Shown one piece after another: positions 1 through 10,666 of a stretch of 64,000 bases of DNA. Origin of the DNA: Maea johnstoni (lineage: Eukaryota > Annelida > Polychaeta > Spionida > Magelonidae). The notes beneath the pieces were generated by a model. It did not search any database and was not told where the DNA came from. It saw only the letters and a list, made by a program, of their open reading frames with translations. The translations under genes and the position numbers were made by a program. Location: contig OZ012695.1 in assembly GCA_963942565.1 (NCBI GenBank), forward strand, positions 11,519,570-11,583,569. The letters are read 5' to 3'. Each line of letters opens with the position of its first letter. The stretch's first letter is position 1.

Positions 1-772
1 CATCCTCATAATAGAACCAACTGTGACTGTCTAGGCCATCGGTGAGCAGAGCATTGAAGGTACCACTGACGGTATCTCCAAACCTCACATAGGCTTGCAC
101 ACAGATAGGAAAGATTTTGGCTTTTAATTTTCTCGATATTGAATTTCACCAAATCGAGGGCGCTTTAAAGTAGCACTTTGGGCATCAAGTCTTATCGGAT
201 TTGCTTGAAACGTTGGATCTAAATAGCTAATAGTATTACAAATATAAATAGTTAGAATATGCAATCTAGAAGTTTAGAAATATGCCTTTTTCTCATTTTC
301 AATGAAAAATCGGAAAGAAATGGTCATGCAATTTGAACACAGCAAAAAGTAGAGGAAGTGCGATAGTTTTCTCTCTGTTTTGATATTTTCTCCAGATGAA
401 TGGAATTTGATGGTCGACAAGTGTGGATAGCATCTCTGTTTGATAACACTATGCATGTTTTTAATGTGTTTACCCCAAATATTTACAACCTGCAAGGAGC
501 TTACATTTATGATTCTCAATGTTTTCTCAATTAAAAGACCTTTCAGGCAATATATACTTTATATAGGCCAAGAAGTCAAATTAAAGCAGGGTAGAGGAAA
601 AACCAGGCCCAAAAAATGATCCCCGTAAGCTACATTAAAAGTATTATAAAAATAATAAATTAATAAAATAAACCAAAATAAAATGATATAAAGCAACGAA
701 AAATAAAAGTGGGAAGCATGGCCATGTATGTTATAAGATAAACATTAAAAAAAATATTTTTAAAAAGAGAGG
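1..772. repeat. Partial 5S unit at window start (spacer only)
   Basis: This is the 5S-downstream part of a unit whose own 5S lies before the window. It begins inside the tRNA-like block, just after the B box, and is the subtype with gcattgaagg, cttgcacacag and gtcgacaag. It matches positions from 4887 onward at an offset of 4886 bp. No gene is seen in it. Confidence 0.9.
753..765 (-). terminator. 5S Pol III terminator (copy 1 shown)
   Basis: On the minus strand the 5S core is followed by TCCTCTC and then a T5 run. Runs of four or more T are Pol III stop signals. Most copies have T5 or T4 here. Ten copies (3, 22, 24, 26, 37, 39, 41, 43, 44, 46) have only T3, because the neighbouring homopolymer is T-rich on the plus strand instead. 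Confidence 0.75.
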
Positions 773-891
773 AGCCTACAACACACAGTATTCCCAGGCG
801 GTCACCCATCCAAGTACTAACTGCGCTCGATGTTGCTTAACTTCGGTGATCGGACGAGAACCGGTGCATTCAACATGATATGGTCGTAGGC
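773..891 (-). rRNA. 5S ribosomal RNA, copy 1 (reference description)
   Basis: 5S rRNA is the small RNA of the large ribosomal subunit, made by RNA polymerase III with TFIIIA. Read on the minus strand it starts GCCTACGACCATATCATGTT and ends TTGTAGGC. Nucleotides 1-9 pair with 110-118 to close helix I. The diagnostic metazoan blocks are visible: GGTTCTCGTCCGATCACCGA (nt 30-49), AGTTAAGCAAC (nt 50-60), TTAGTACTTGGATGGGTGAC (nt 72-91) and CGCCTGGGAATAC (nt 93-105). The core is 118 nt and I include one 3' T, giving 119, the usual length for the family. The 3' end could be 1 nt longer. This copy is the array consensus. A T5 run lies 8 nt past the core and should stop Pol III. The start was set by helix I pairing. 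Confidence 0.98.
795..842 (-). promoter_or_regulatory. 5S internal control region (copy 1 shown)
   Basis: By comparison with animal 5S genes, the internal promoter spans about nt 50-97: A box (AGTTAAGCAACATCG), intermediate element near nt 67-72 and C box (GGATGGGTGACCGCC, nt 81-95), the TFIIIA target. It is intact in this copy. The same positions apply to all copies at 50 to 97 nt from the 5S 5' end. Changes inside or at the edge of this region occur in copies 5, 9, 13, 15, 18, 20, 34, 39, 41, 43, 44 and 46. Confidence 0.8.
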
Positions 892-904
892 ATTTGCTTA
901 AGAC

Positions 905-910
905 TTTTTA
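905..910 (-). promoter_or_regulatory. AT-rich upstream element of 5S (TATA-like, copy 1 shown)
   Basis: On the minus strand TAAAAA sits at -19 to -14 before the 5S 5' end, inside the conserved CTCTAAAAAGTC. Some invertebrate 5S genes need an upstream TATA-like element near -30 to -20 beside the internal promoter. This element is a little closer than usual, so its role is an inference. It is kept in almost every unit. Confidence 0.35.
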
Positions 911-1154
911 GAGACCAAATGCATCTCAAACAGGAAGTGTCCCAACATCATGCCTTACTCTCTTTATTTCCTGTTTCTCCTGCCCAGGAAATACTCTAGA
1001 ATAACGCCAAGGCTCAGGGATCTGTCCACACGTCAGCCTATACACTCTTGGCAGTCATGTTCTCGTCCTTTGGCTTAGCACCACATTTCAGTGCTGCCAT
1101 CTATTCGCAGCTTGCAGAAGTGCTACCACCTCGTATCTCGCTGCCAAACTCTGG

Positions 1155-1216
1155 ACTGTCCATGGTCTAATGGGGTTAAGTTGTGAATATCCAGTCGTTT
1201 AAAATGTTTCAAAGCC
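1155..1216 (+). other. tRNA(Glu)-like relic with A and B boxes (one per spacer)
   Basis: At 1163-1174 TGGTCTAATGGG fits the A box consensus TRGCNNARYNGG with one mismatch. At 1206-1216 GTTTCAAAGCC fits the B box GGTTCGANNCC at all but two fixed positions. They start 43 bp apart, the normal A-to-B spacing of a tRNA without an intron. The left half resembles the D-arm of tRNA(Glu) (TGGTCTAGTGGTTAGGATT). I could not fold a convincing acceptor or T stem, so it is not a working tRNA. It may be a decayed tRNA or a tRNA-derived SINE head. It points opposite to 5S. It recurs 272 bp (A box) and 315 bp (B box) past each 5S 5' end, except in the four truncated spacers. Roughly half the units have T in place of the conserved A (TGGTCTTATGGG or TGGTCTTATGGT), which weakens the A box. 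Confidence 0.4.
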
Positions 1217-1338
1217 TACACCCTCATCCTCATAATAGAACCAACTGTGACTGTCTAGGCCATCGGTGAGCAGAGCATTTAAGGTACCACTTATGGTATC
1301 TCCAAACCTCACATAGGCTTGCAAACAGAAAGAAAAGA

Positions 1339-1355
1339 TTTTGGCTTTTGATTTT
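1339..1355 (+). terminator. Triple T4 cluster downstream of the tRNA-like block
   Basis: Three TTTT runs occur within 17 bp on the plus strand (1339-1342, 1346-1349, 1352-1355), about 120 bp past the B box. They are the first T4 runs after that box. They would end any Pol III transcript started from the A/B boxes, giving an RNA of about 190 nt. They are kept in nearly all units. The functional meaning is an inference. Confidence 0.3.
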
Positions 1356-1995
1356 CTCGATATTGAATTTCACCAAATCGAGGGCGCTTTAAAGTAGCAC
1401 TTTGGGCATCAAGTCTTATCGGATTTGCTTGAAACGTTGGATCTAAATAGCTAATAGTATTACAAATATAAATAATTAGATTATGCAATCTAGAAGTTTA
1501 AAAATATGCCTTTTTCTCATTCTCAATAAAAAATCGGAAAGAAATGGTCATGCAATTTGAACACAGCAAAAAGTAGAGAAAGTGCGATAGTTTTCCCTCT
1601 GTTTTGATATTTTCTCCAGATTAATGGAATTTGACTGTCGGCAAGTGTGGATAGCATCTCTGTTTGATAACACTATGCATGTTTTTAATGTGTTTACCCC
1701 AAATATTTACAACCTGCAAGGAGCTTACATTTATGATTCTCAATGTTTTCTCAATTAAAAGACCTTTCAGGCAATATATACTTTATATAGGCCAAGAAGT
1801 CAAATTAAAGCAGGGTAGAGGAAAAACCAGGCCCAAAAGAAAATCCCCGTAAGCTACGTTAAAAGTGTTATATAAATAATAAATTAATAAAATAAAACAA
1901 AGTAAAATGATATAAAGCAACGAAAATTAAAAGTGGGAAGCATGGCCATGTATGTTATATGATAAACATTAAAAAAAAAGATTTAAAAAGAGAGG

Positions 1996-2114
1996 AGCCT
2001 ACAACACACAGTATTCCCAGGCGGTCACCCATCCAAGTACTAACTGCGCTCGATGTTGCTTAACTTCGGTGATCGGACGAGAACCGGTGCATTCAACATG
2101 ATATGGTCGTAGGC
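1996..2114 (-). rRNA. 5S rRNA, copy 2
   Basis: Consensus core. T5 terminator. 1223 bp from copy 1. Confidence 0.97.
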
Positions 2115-3220
2115 ATTTGCTTACGACTTTTTAGAGACCAAATGCATCTCAAACTGGAGGTGTCCCACCATCATGCCTTACTCTCTTTATTTCCTGTTTC
2201 TCCTGCCAAGGAAATACTCTAGAATAACGCCAAGGCTCAGGGATCTGTCCACACGTCAGCCTATACACTCTTGGCAGTCATGTTCTCGTCCTTTGGCTTA
2301 GCACCACATTTCAGTGCTGCCATCTATTCGCCGCTAGCAGAAGTGCTACCACCTCGTATCTCGCTGCCAAACTCTGGACTGTCCATGGTCTAATGGGGTT
2401 AAGTTGTGAATATCCAGTCGTTTAAAATGTTTCAAAGCCTACACCCTCATCCTCATAATAGAACCAACTGTGACTGTTTAGGCCATCGGTGAGCAGAGCA
2501 TTTAAGGTACCACTTACGGTATCTCCAAACCTCACATAGGCTTGCAAACAGAAAGAAAAGATTTTGGCTTTTGATTTTCTCGATATTGAATTTCACCAAA
2601 TCGAGGGCGCTTTAAAGTAGCACTTTGGGCATCAAGTCTTATCGGATTTGCTTGAAACGTTGGATCTAAATAGCTAATAGTATTACAAATATAAATAGTT
2701 AGATTATGCAATCTAGAAGTTTAAAAATATGCCTTTTTCTCATTTTCAATAAAACATCGGAAAGAAATGGTCATGCAATTTGAACACAGCAAAAAGTACA
2801 GAAAGTGCGATAGTTTTCCCTCTGTTTTGATATTTTTCTTCAGATTAATGGAATTTGATGGTCGGCAAGTGTGGATAGCATCTCTGTTTGATAACACTAT
2901 GCATGTTTTTAATGTGTTTACCCCAAATATTTACAACCTGCAAGGAGCTTACATTTATGATTCTCAATGTTTTCTCAATTAAAAGACCTTTTGGGCAATA
3001 TATACTTTATATAGGCCAAGAAGTCAAATTAAAGCAGGGTAGAGGAAAAACCATGCCCAAAAAAATGATCCCCGTAAGCTACGTTAAAAGTATTATAAAA
3101 ACAATAAATTAATAAAATAAAACAAAATAAAATGATATAAAGCAACGAAAAATAAAAGTGGGAAGCATGGCAATGTATGTTATAAGAAAAACAATAAAAA
3201 ATTTTTTTTAAAGAGAAAGG

Positions 3221-3339
3221 AGCCTACAACACACAGTATTCCCAGGCGGTCACCCATCCAAGTACTAACTGCGCTCGATGTTGCTTAACTTCGGTGATCG
3301 GACGAGAACCGGTGCATTCAACATGATATGGTCGTAGGC
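3221..3339 (-). rRNA. 5S rRNA, copy 3
   Basis: Consensus core. The 3' flank reads CTTTCTC then only T3, and the next run of four or more T is about 20 nt past the core. A longer precursor is possible. Confidence 0.97.
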
Positions 3340-4440
3340 ATTTGCTTACGACTTTTTAGAGACCAAATGCATCTCAAACTGGAAGTGTCCCACCATCATG
3401 CCTTACTCTCGTTATTTCCTGTTTCTCCTGCCCAGGAAATACTCTAGAATAACGCCAAGGCTCAGGGATCTGTCCACACGTCAGCCTATACACTCTTGGC
3501 AGTCATGTTCTCGTCCTTTGGCTTAGCACCACATTTCATTGCTGCCATCTATTCGCAGCTAGCAGAAGTGTTACCACCTCGTATCTCGCTGCCAAACTCT
3601 GGACTGTCCATGGTCTTATGGTGTTAAGTTGTGAATATCCAGTCGTTTAAAATGTTTCAAAGCCTACACCCTCATCCTCATAATAGAACCAACTGTGACT
3701 GCCTAGGCCATCGGTGAGCAGGGCATTTAAGGTACCACTTACGGTATCTCCAAACCTCACATAGGCTTGCACACAGCAAGGAAAGATTTTGGCTTTTAAT
3801 TTTCTCGATATTGAATTTCACCAAATCGAAGGCGCTTTAAAGTAGCACTTTGGGCATCAGGTATTATCGGATTTGCTTGAAATGTTGGATCTAAATAGCT
3901 AATAGTATTACAAATATAAATAGTTAGATTATGCAATCTAGAAATTTAGAAATATGCCTTTTTCTCATTTTCAATGAAAAATCAGAAAGAAATGGTCATG
4001 CAATTTGAACACAGCAAAAAGTAGAGAAAGTGCGATAGATTTCCCTCTGTCTTGATATTTTCTCCAGATTAATGGAATTTGATGGTCGGCAAGTGTGGAT
4101 AGCATCTCTGTTTGATAACACTATGCGTGTTTTTAATGTGTTTACCCCAAATATTTACAACCTGCAAGGAGCTTACATTTATGATTCTCAATGTTTTCTC
4201 AATTAAAAGACCTTTCAGGCAATATATACTTTATATAGGCCAAGAAGTCAAATTAAAGCAGGGTAGAGGAAAAACCAGGCCCAAAAAATGATCCCCGTAA
4301 GCTACGTTAAAAGTATTATAAAAATAATAAATTAATAACATAAAACAAAATAAAATGATATAAAGCAACGAAAAATAAAAGTGGGAAGCATGTCCATGTA
4401 TGTTATAAGATAAACATTAAAAAAAAATTAAAAAGAGAGG

Positions 4441-4559
4441 AGCCTACAACACACAGTATTCCCAGGCGGTCACCCATCCAAGTACTAACTGCGCTCGATG
4501 TTGCTTAACTTCGGTGATCGGACGAGAACCGGTGCTTTCAACATGATATGGTCGTAGGC
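4441..4559 (-). rRNA. 5S rRNA, copy 4
   Basis: One change, U24A (GAAAGCACC), a base common at this place in other animal 5S. T5 terminator. Confidence 0.97.
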
Positions 4560-5658
4560 ATATGCTAACGACTTTTTAGAGACCAAATGCATCTCAAACA
4601 GGAAGTGTCCCAACATCATGCCTTACTCTCTTTATTTCCTGTTTCTCCTGCCCAGGAAATACTCTAGAATAACGCCAAGGCTCAGGGATCTGTCCACACG
4701 TCAGCCTATACACTCTTGGCAGTCATGTTCTCGTCCTTTGGCTTAGCACCACATTTCAGTGCTGCCATCTATTCGCAGCTAGCAGAAGTGCTACCACCTC
4801 GTATCTCGCTGCCAAACTCTGGACTGTCCATGGTCTTATGGGGTTAAGTTGTGAATATCCAGTCGTTTAAAATGTTTCAAAGCCTACATCCTCATAATAG
4901 AACCAACTGTGACTGTCTAGGCCATCGGTGAGCAGAGCATTGAAGGTACCACTGACGGTATCTCCAAACCTCACATAGGCTTGCACACAGATAGGAAAGA
5001 TTTTGGCTTTTAATTTTCTCGATATTGAATTTCACCAAATCGAGGGCGCTTTAAAGTAGCACTTTGGGCATCAAGTCTTATCGGATTTGCTTGAAACGTT
5101 GGATCTAAATAGCTAATAGTATTACAAATATAAATAGTTAGAATATGCAATCTAGAAGTTTAGAAATATGCCTTTTTCTCATTTTCAATGAAAAATCGGA
5201 AAGAAATGGTCATGCAATTTGAACACAGCAAAAAGTAGAGGAAGTGCGATAGTTTTCTCTCTGTTTTGATATTTTCTCCAGATGAATGGAATTTGATGGT
5301 CGACAAGTGTGGATAGCATCTCTGTTTGATAACACTATGCATGTTTTTAATGTGTTTACCCCAAATATTTACAACCTGCAAGGAGCTTACATTTATGATT
5401 CTCAATGTTTTCTCAATTAAAAGACCTTTCAGGCAATATATACTTTATATAGGCCAAGAAGTCAAATTAAAGCAGGGTAGAGGAAAAACCAGGCCCAAAA
5501 AATGATCCCCGTAAGCTACATTAAAAGTATTATAAAAATAATAAATTAATAAAATAAACCAAAATAAAATGATATAAAGCAACGAAAAATAAAAGTGGGA
5601 AGCATGGCCATGTATGTTATAAGATAAACATTAAAAAAAATATTTTTTAAAAGAGAGG

Positions 5659-5777
5659 AGCCTACAACACACAGTATTCCCAGGCGGTCACCCATCCAAG
5701 TACTAACTGTGCTCGATGTTGCTTAACTTCGGTGATCGGACGAGAACCGGTGCATTCAACATGATATGGTCGTAGGC
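5659..5777 (-). rRNA. 5S rRNA, copy 5
   Basis: One change, G68A, in the intermediate element of the internal promoter. T4 terminator. Its partner copy 1 lacks the change, so it arose after the 4886-bp duplication or was erased from copy 1. Confidence 0.96.
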
Positions 5778-6881
5778 ATATGCTAACGACTTTTTAGAGA
5801 CCAAATGCATCTCAAACAGGAAGTGTCCCAACATCATGCCTTACTCTCTTTATTTCCTGTTTCTCCTGCCCAGGAAATACTCTAGAATAACGCCAAGGCT
5901 CAGGGATCTGTCCACACGTCAGCCTATACACTCTTGGCAGTCATGTTCTCGTCCTTTGGCTTAGCACCACATTTCAATGCTGCCATCTATTCGCAGCTTG
6001 CAGAAGTGCTACCACCTCGTATCTCGCTGCCAAACTCTGGACTGTCCATGGTCTAATGGGGTTAAGTTGTGAATATCCAGTCGTTTAAAATGTTTCAAAG
6101 CCTACACCCTCATCCTCATAATAGAACCAACTGTGACTGTCTAGGCCATCGGTGAGCAGAGCATTTAAGGTACCACTTATGGTATCTCCAAACCTCACAT
6201 AGGCTTGCAAACAGAAAGAAAAGATTTTGGCTTTTGATTTTCTCGATATTGAATTTCACCAAATCGAGGGCGCTTTAAAGTAGCACTTTGGGCATCAAGT
6301 CTTATCGGATTTGCTTGAAACGTTGGATCTAAATAGCTAATAGTATTACAAATATAAATAATTAGATTATGCAATCTAGAAGTTTAAAAATATGCCTTTT
6401 TCTCATTCTCAATAAAAAATCGGAAAGAAATGGTCATGCAATTTGAACACAGCAAAAAGTAGAGAAAGTGCGATAGTTTTCCCTCTGTTTTGATATTTTC
6501 TCCAGATTAATGGAATTTGACTGTCGGCAAGTGTGGATAGCATCTCTGTTTGATAACACTATGCATGTTTTTAATGTGTTTACCCCAAATATTTACAACC
6601 TGCAAGGAGCTTACATTTATGATTCTCAATGTTTTCTCAATTAAAAGACCTTTCAGGCAATATATACTTTATATAGGCCAAGAAGTCAATTTAAAGCAGG
6701 GTAGAGGAAAAACCAGGCCCAAAAGAAAATCCCCGTAAGCTACGTTAAAAGTATTATATAAATAATAAATTAATAAAATAAAACAAAGTAAAATGATATA
6801 AAGCAACGAAAAATAAAAGTGGGAAGCATGGCCATGTATGTTATATGATAAACATTAAAAAAAAAGATTTAAAAAGAGAGG

Positions 6882-7000
6882 AGCCTACAACACACAGTAT
6901 TCCCAGGCGGTCACCCATCCAAGTACTAACTGCGCTCGATGTTGCTTAACTTCGGTGATCGGACGAGAACCGGTGCATTCAACATGATATGGTCGTAGGC
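6882..7000 (-). rRNA. 5S rRNA, copy 6
   Basis: Consensus core, T5 terminator. Aligns with copy 2 at 4886 bp. Confidence 0.97.
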
Positions 7001-8104
7001 ATTTGCTTACGACTTTTTAGAGACCAAATGCATCTCAAACTGGAGGTGTCCCACCATCATGCCTTACTCTCTTTATTTCCTGTTTCTCCTGCCAAGGAAA
7101 TACTCTAGAATAACGCCAAGGCTCAGGGATCTGTCCACACGTCAGCCTATACACTCTTGGCAGTCATGTTCTCGTCCTTTGGCTTAGCACCACATTTCAG
7201 TGCTGCCATCTATTTGCAGCTAGCAGAGGTGCTACCACCTCGTATCTCGCTGCCAAACTCTGGACTGTCCATGGTCTAATGGGGTTAAGTTGTGAATATC
7301 CAGTCGTTTAAAATGTTTCAAAGCCTACACCCTCATCCTCATAATAGAACCAACTGTGACTGTCTAGGCCATCGTTGAGCAGAGCATTTAAGGTACCACT
7401 TACGGTATCTCCAAACCTCACATAGGCTTGCAAACAGAAAGAAAAGCTTTTGGCTTTTGATTTTCTCGATATTGAATTTCACCAAATCGAGGGCGCTTTA
7501 AAGTAGCACTTTGGGCATCAAGTCTTATCGGATTTGCTTGAAACGTTGGATCTAAATAGCTAATAGTATTACAAATATAAATAATTAGATTATGCAATCT
7601 AGAAGTTTAAAAATATGCCTTTTTCTCATTCTCAATAAAAAATCGGAAAGAAATGGTCATGCAATTTGAACACAGCAAAAAGTAGAGAAAGTGCGATAGT
7701 TTTCCCTCTGTTTTGATATTTTCTCCAGATTAATGGAATTTGACTGTCGGCAAGTGTGGATAGCATCTCTGTTTGATAACACTATGCATGTTTTTAATGT
7801 GTTTACCCCAAATATTTACAACCTGCAAGGAGCTTACATTTATGATTCTCAATGTTTTCTCAATTAAAAGACCTTTCAGGCAATATATACTTTATATAGG
7901 CCAAGAAGTCAAATTAAAGCAGGGTAGAGGAAAAACCAGGCCCAAAAGAAAATCCGCGTAAGCTACGTTAAAAGTATTATATAAATAATAAATTAATAAA
8001 ATAAAACAAAGTAAAATGATATAAAGCAACGAAAAATAAAAGTGGGAAGCATGGCCATGTATGTTATATGATAAACATTAAAAAAAAAGATTTAAAAAGA
8101 GAGG

Positions 8105-8223
8105 AGCCTACAACACACAGTATTCCCAGGCGGTCACCCATCCAAGTACTAACTGCGCTCGATGTTGCTTAACTTCGGTGATCGGACGAGAACCGGTGCA
8201 TTCAACATGATATGGTCGTAGGC
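8105..8223 (-). rRNA. 5S rRNA, copy 7
   Basis: Consensus core, T5 terminator. Product of the single-unit duplication that also made the copy 6 spacer. Confidence 0.97.
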
Positions 8224-9326
8224 ATTTGCTTACGACTTTTTAGAGACCAAATGCATCTCAAACTGGAGGTGTCCCACCATCATGCCTTACTCTCTTTATT
8301 TCCTGTTTCTCCTGCCAAGGAAATACTCTAGAATAACGCCAAGGCTCAGGGATCTGTCCACACGTCAGCCTATACACTCTTGGCAGTCATGTTCTCGTCC
8401 TTTGGCTTAGCACCACATTTCAGTGCTGCCATCTATTTGCAGCTAGCAGAGGTGCTACCACCTCGTATCTCGCTGCCAAACTCTGGACTGTCCATGGTCT
8501 AATGGGGTTAAGTTGTGAATATCCAGTCGTTTAAAATGTTTCAAAGCCTACACCCTCATCCTCATAATAGAACCAACTGTGACTGTCTAGGCCATCGTTG
8601 AGCAGAGCATTTAAGGTACCACTTACGGTATCTCCAAACCTCACATAGGCTTGCAAACAGAAAGAAAAGCTTTTGGCTTTTGATTTTCTCGATATTGAAT
8701 TTCACCAAATCGAGGGCGCTTTAAAGTAGCACTTTGGGCATCAAGTCTTATCGGATTTGCTTGAAACGTTGGATCTAAATAGCTAATAGTATTACAAATA
8801 TAAATAGTTAGATTATGCAATCTAGAAGTTTAAAAATATGCCTTTTTCTCATTTTCAATAAAAAATCGGAAAGAAATGGTCATGCAATTTGAACACAGCA
8901 AAAAGTACAGAAAGTGCGATAGTTTTCCCTCTGTTTTGATATTTTTCTTCAGATTAATGGAATTTGATGGTCGGCAAGTGTGGATAGCATCTCTGTTTGA
9001 TAACACTATGCATGTTTTTAATGTGTTTACCCCAAATATTTACAACCTGCAAGGAGCTTACATTTATGATTCTCAATGCTTTCTCAATTAAAAGACCTTT
9101 CGGGCAATATATACTTTATATAGGCCAAGAAGTCAAATTAAAGCAGGGTAGAGGAAAAACCATGCCCAAAAAAATGATCCCCGTAAGCTACGTTAAAAGT
9201 ATTATAAAAACAATAAATTAATAACATAAAACAAAATAAAATGATATAAAGCAACGAAAAATAAAAGTGGGAAGCATGGCAATGTATGTTATAAGAAAAA
9301 CATTAAAAAGAAATTAAAAAGAGAGG

Positions 9327-9445
9327 AGCCTACAACACACAGTATTCCCAGGCGGTCACCCATCCAAGTACTAACTGCGCTCGATGTTGCTTAACTTCGG
9401 TGATCGGACGAGAACCGGTGCATTCAACATGATATGGTCGTAGGC
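9327..9445 (-). rRNA. 5S rRNA, copy 8
   Basis: Consensus core, T5 terminator. Aligns with copy 3 at 6106 bp, but that copy has a T3 terminator, so the flank was exchanged separately. Confidence 0.97.
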
Positions 9446-10546
9446 ATTTGCTTACGACTTTTTAGAGACCAAATGCATCTCAAACTGGAAGTGTCCCACC
9501 ATCATGCCTTACTCTCGTTATTTCCTGTTTCTCCTGCCCAGGAAATACTCTAGAATAACGCCAAGGCTCAGGGATCTGTCCAGACGTCAGCCTATACACT
9601 CTTGGCAGTCATGTTCTCGTCCTTTGGCTTAGCACCACATTTCATTGCTGCCATCTATTCGCAGCTAGCAGAAGTGTTACCACCTCGTATCTCGCTGCCA
9701 AACTCTGGACTGTCCATGGTCTTATGGTGTTAAGTTGTGAATATCCAGTCGTTTAAAATGTTTCAAAGCCTACACCCTCATCCTCATAATAGAACCAACT
9801 GTGACTGTCTAGGCCATCGGTGAGCAGGGCATTTAAGGTACCACTTACGGTATCTCCAAACCTCACATAGGCTTGCACACAGAAAGGAAAGATTTTGGCT
9901 TTTAATTTTCTCGATATTGAATTTCACCAAATCGAAGGCGCTTTAAAGTAGCACTTTGGGCATCAGGTAATATCGGATTTGCTTGAAATGTTGGATCTAA
10001 ATAGCTAATAGTATTACAAATATAAATAGTTAGATTATGCAATCTAGAAATTTAGAAATATGCCTTTTTCTCATTTTCAATGAAAAATCAGAAAGAAATG
10101 GTCATGCAATTTGAACACAGCAAAAAGTAGAGAAAGTGCGATAGATTTCCCTCTGTCTTGATATTTTCTCCAGATTAATGGAATTTGATGGTCGGCAAGT
10201 GTGGATAGCATCTCTGTTTGATAACACTATGCGTGTTTTTAATGTGTTTACCCCAAATATTTACAACCTGCAAGGAGCTTACATTTATGATTCTCAATGT
10301 TTTCTCAATTAAAAGACCTTTCAGGCAATATATACTTTATATAGGGCAAGAAGTCAAATTAAAGCAGGGTAGAGGAAAAACCATGCCCAAAAAATGATCC
10401 CCGTAAGCTACGTTAAAAGTATTATAAAAATAATAAATTAATAAAATAAAACAAAATAAAATGATATAAAGCAACGAAAAATAAAAGTGGGAAGCATGGC
10501 CATGTATGTTATAAGATAAACATTAAAAAAAAAATTAAAAGAGAGG

Positions 10547-10666
10547 AGCCTACAACACACAGTATTCCCAGGCGGTCACCCATCCAAGTACTAACTGCGC
10601 TCCGATGTTGCTTAACTTCGGTCATCTGACGAGAACCGGTGCATTCAACATGATATGGTCGTAGGC
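10547..10666 (-). rRNA. 5S rRNA, copy 9 (most divergent, possible pseudogene)
   Basis: The only copy with a length change: one extra G after nt 64, next to the A box, plus C40A and C44G in the helix III region. The other 51 copies have no indel. The extra base shifts the spacing between the A box and the C box. Polymerase III initiation and 5S folding could both suffer, so I would treat it as a likely non-functional copy. T4 terminator. Confidence 0.85.

Larger units (their letters stand above)
892..1995. repeat. Representative 5S spacer (between copies 1 and 2)
   Basis: Map of one spacer, valid for the others at equal offsets. Up to about 920 lies the 5S 5' flank. At 1059-1068 gttctcgtcc is a perfect 10-bp inverted copy of a piece of 5S. 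At 1077-1095 there is a possible hairpin, AGCAC/GTGCT. At 1155-1216 lies the tRNA-like block. At 1339-1355 there are three T4 runs. At 1477-1492 there is a hairpin TAGATT-ATGC-AATCTA. At 1781-1789 TATATAAAG is on the minus strand. About 1857-1990 is a very AT-rich tract ending in the 5S terminator. No protein gene, snRNA or spliced leader was recognised. The short open frames here are disrupted in other units and show no recognisable protein. Confidence 0.85.
1..4886. repeat. Four-unit higher-order block (copies 1-4)
   Basis: The sequence from 1 and the sequence from 4887 line up at 4886 bp, including the identical gcattgaagg-type first unit and the cattctcaata-type second unit. The third and fourth units (copies 3 and 4) match copies 8 and 9 at 6106 bp instead. 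The fourth shares aaatgttgg, ctctgtcttg and atgcgtg. Confidence 0.8.

Noticed and set aside
1060-1080. Resemblance to the U2 snRNA start (TTCTCGGCCTTTTGGCTAAG)
   Set aside because: ttctcgtcctttggcttag matches with two mismatches and one missing base. The U2 5' four bases, GTAGTA branch-recognition block and Sm site are absent, so chance or a very old trace is more likely.
1408-1422. GTCTTATCG, as in planarian spliced leader
   Set aside because: Nine bases only, no donor site or Sm site downstream.
1477-1492. Hairpin TAGATT-ATGC-AATCTA as a regulatory element
   Set aside because: The stem is short and is broken in the gtcgacaag-type units (agaatatgcaatct), so there is no sign of constraint.
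2135-2165. GTTTGAG on the minus strand, as at the end of nematode SL1, which is linked to 5S in C. elegans
   Set aside because: Only 7 bases match. No GT donor follows, and no Sm site or SL RNA fold is seen.
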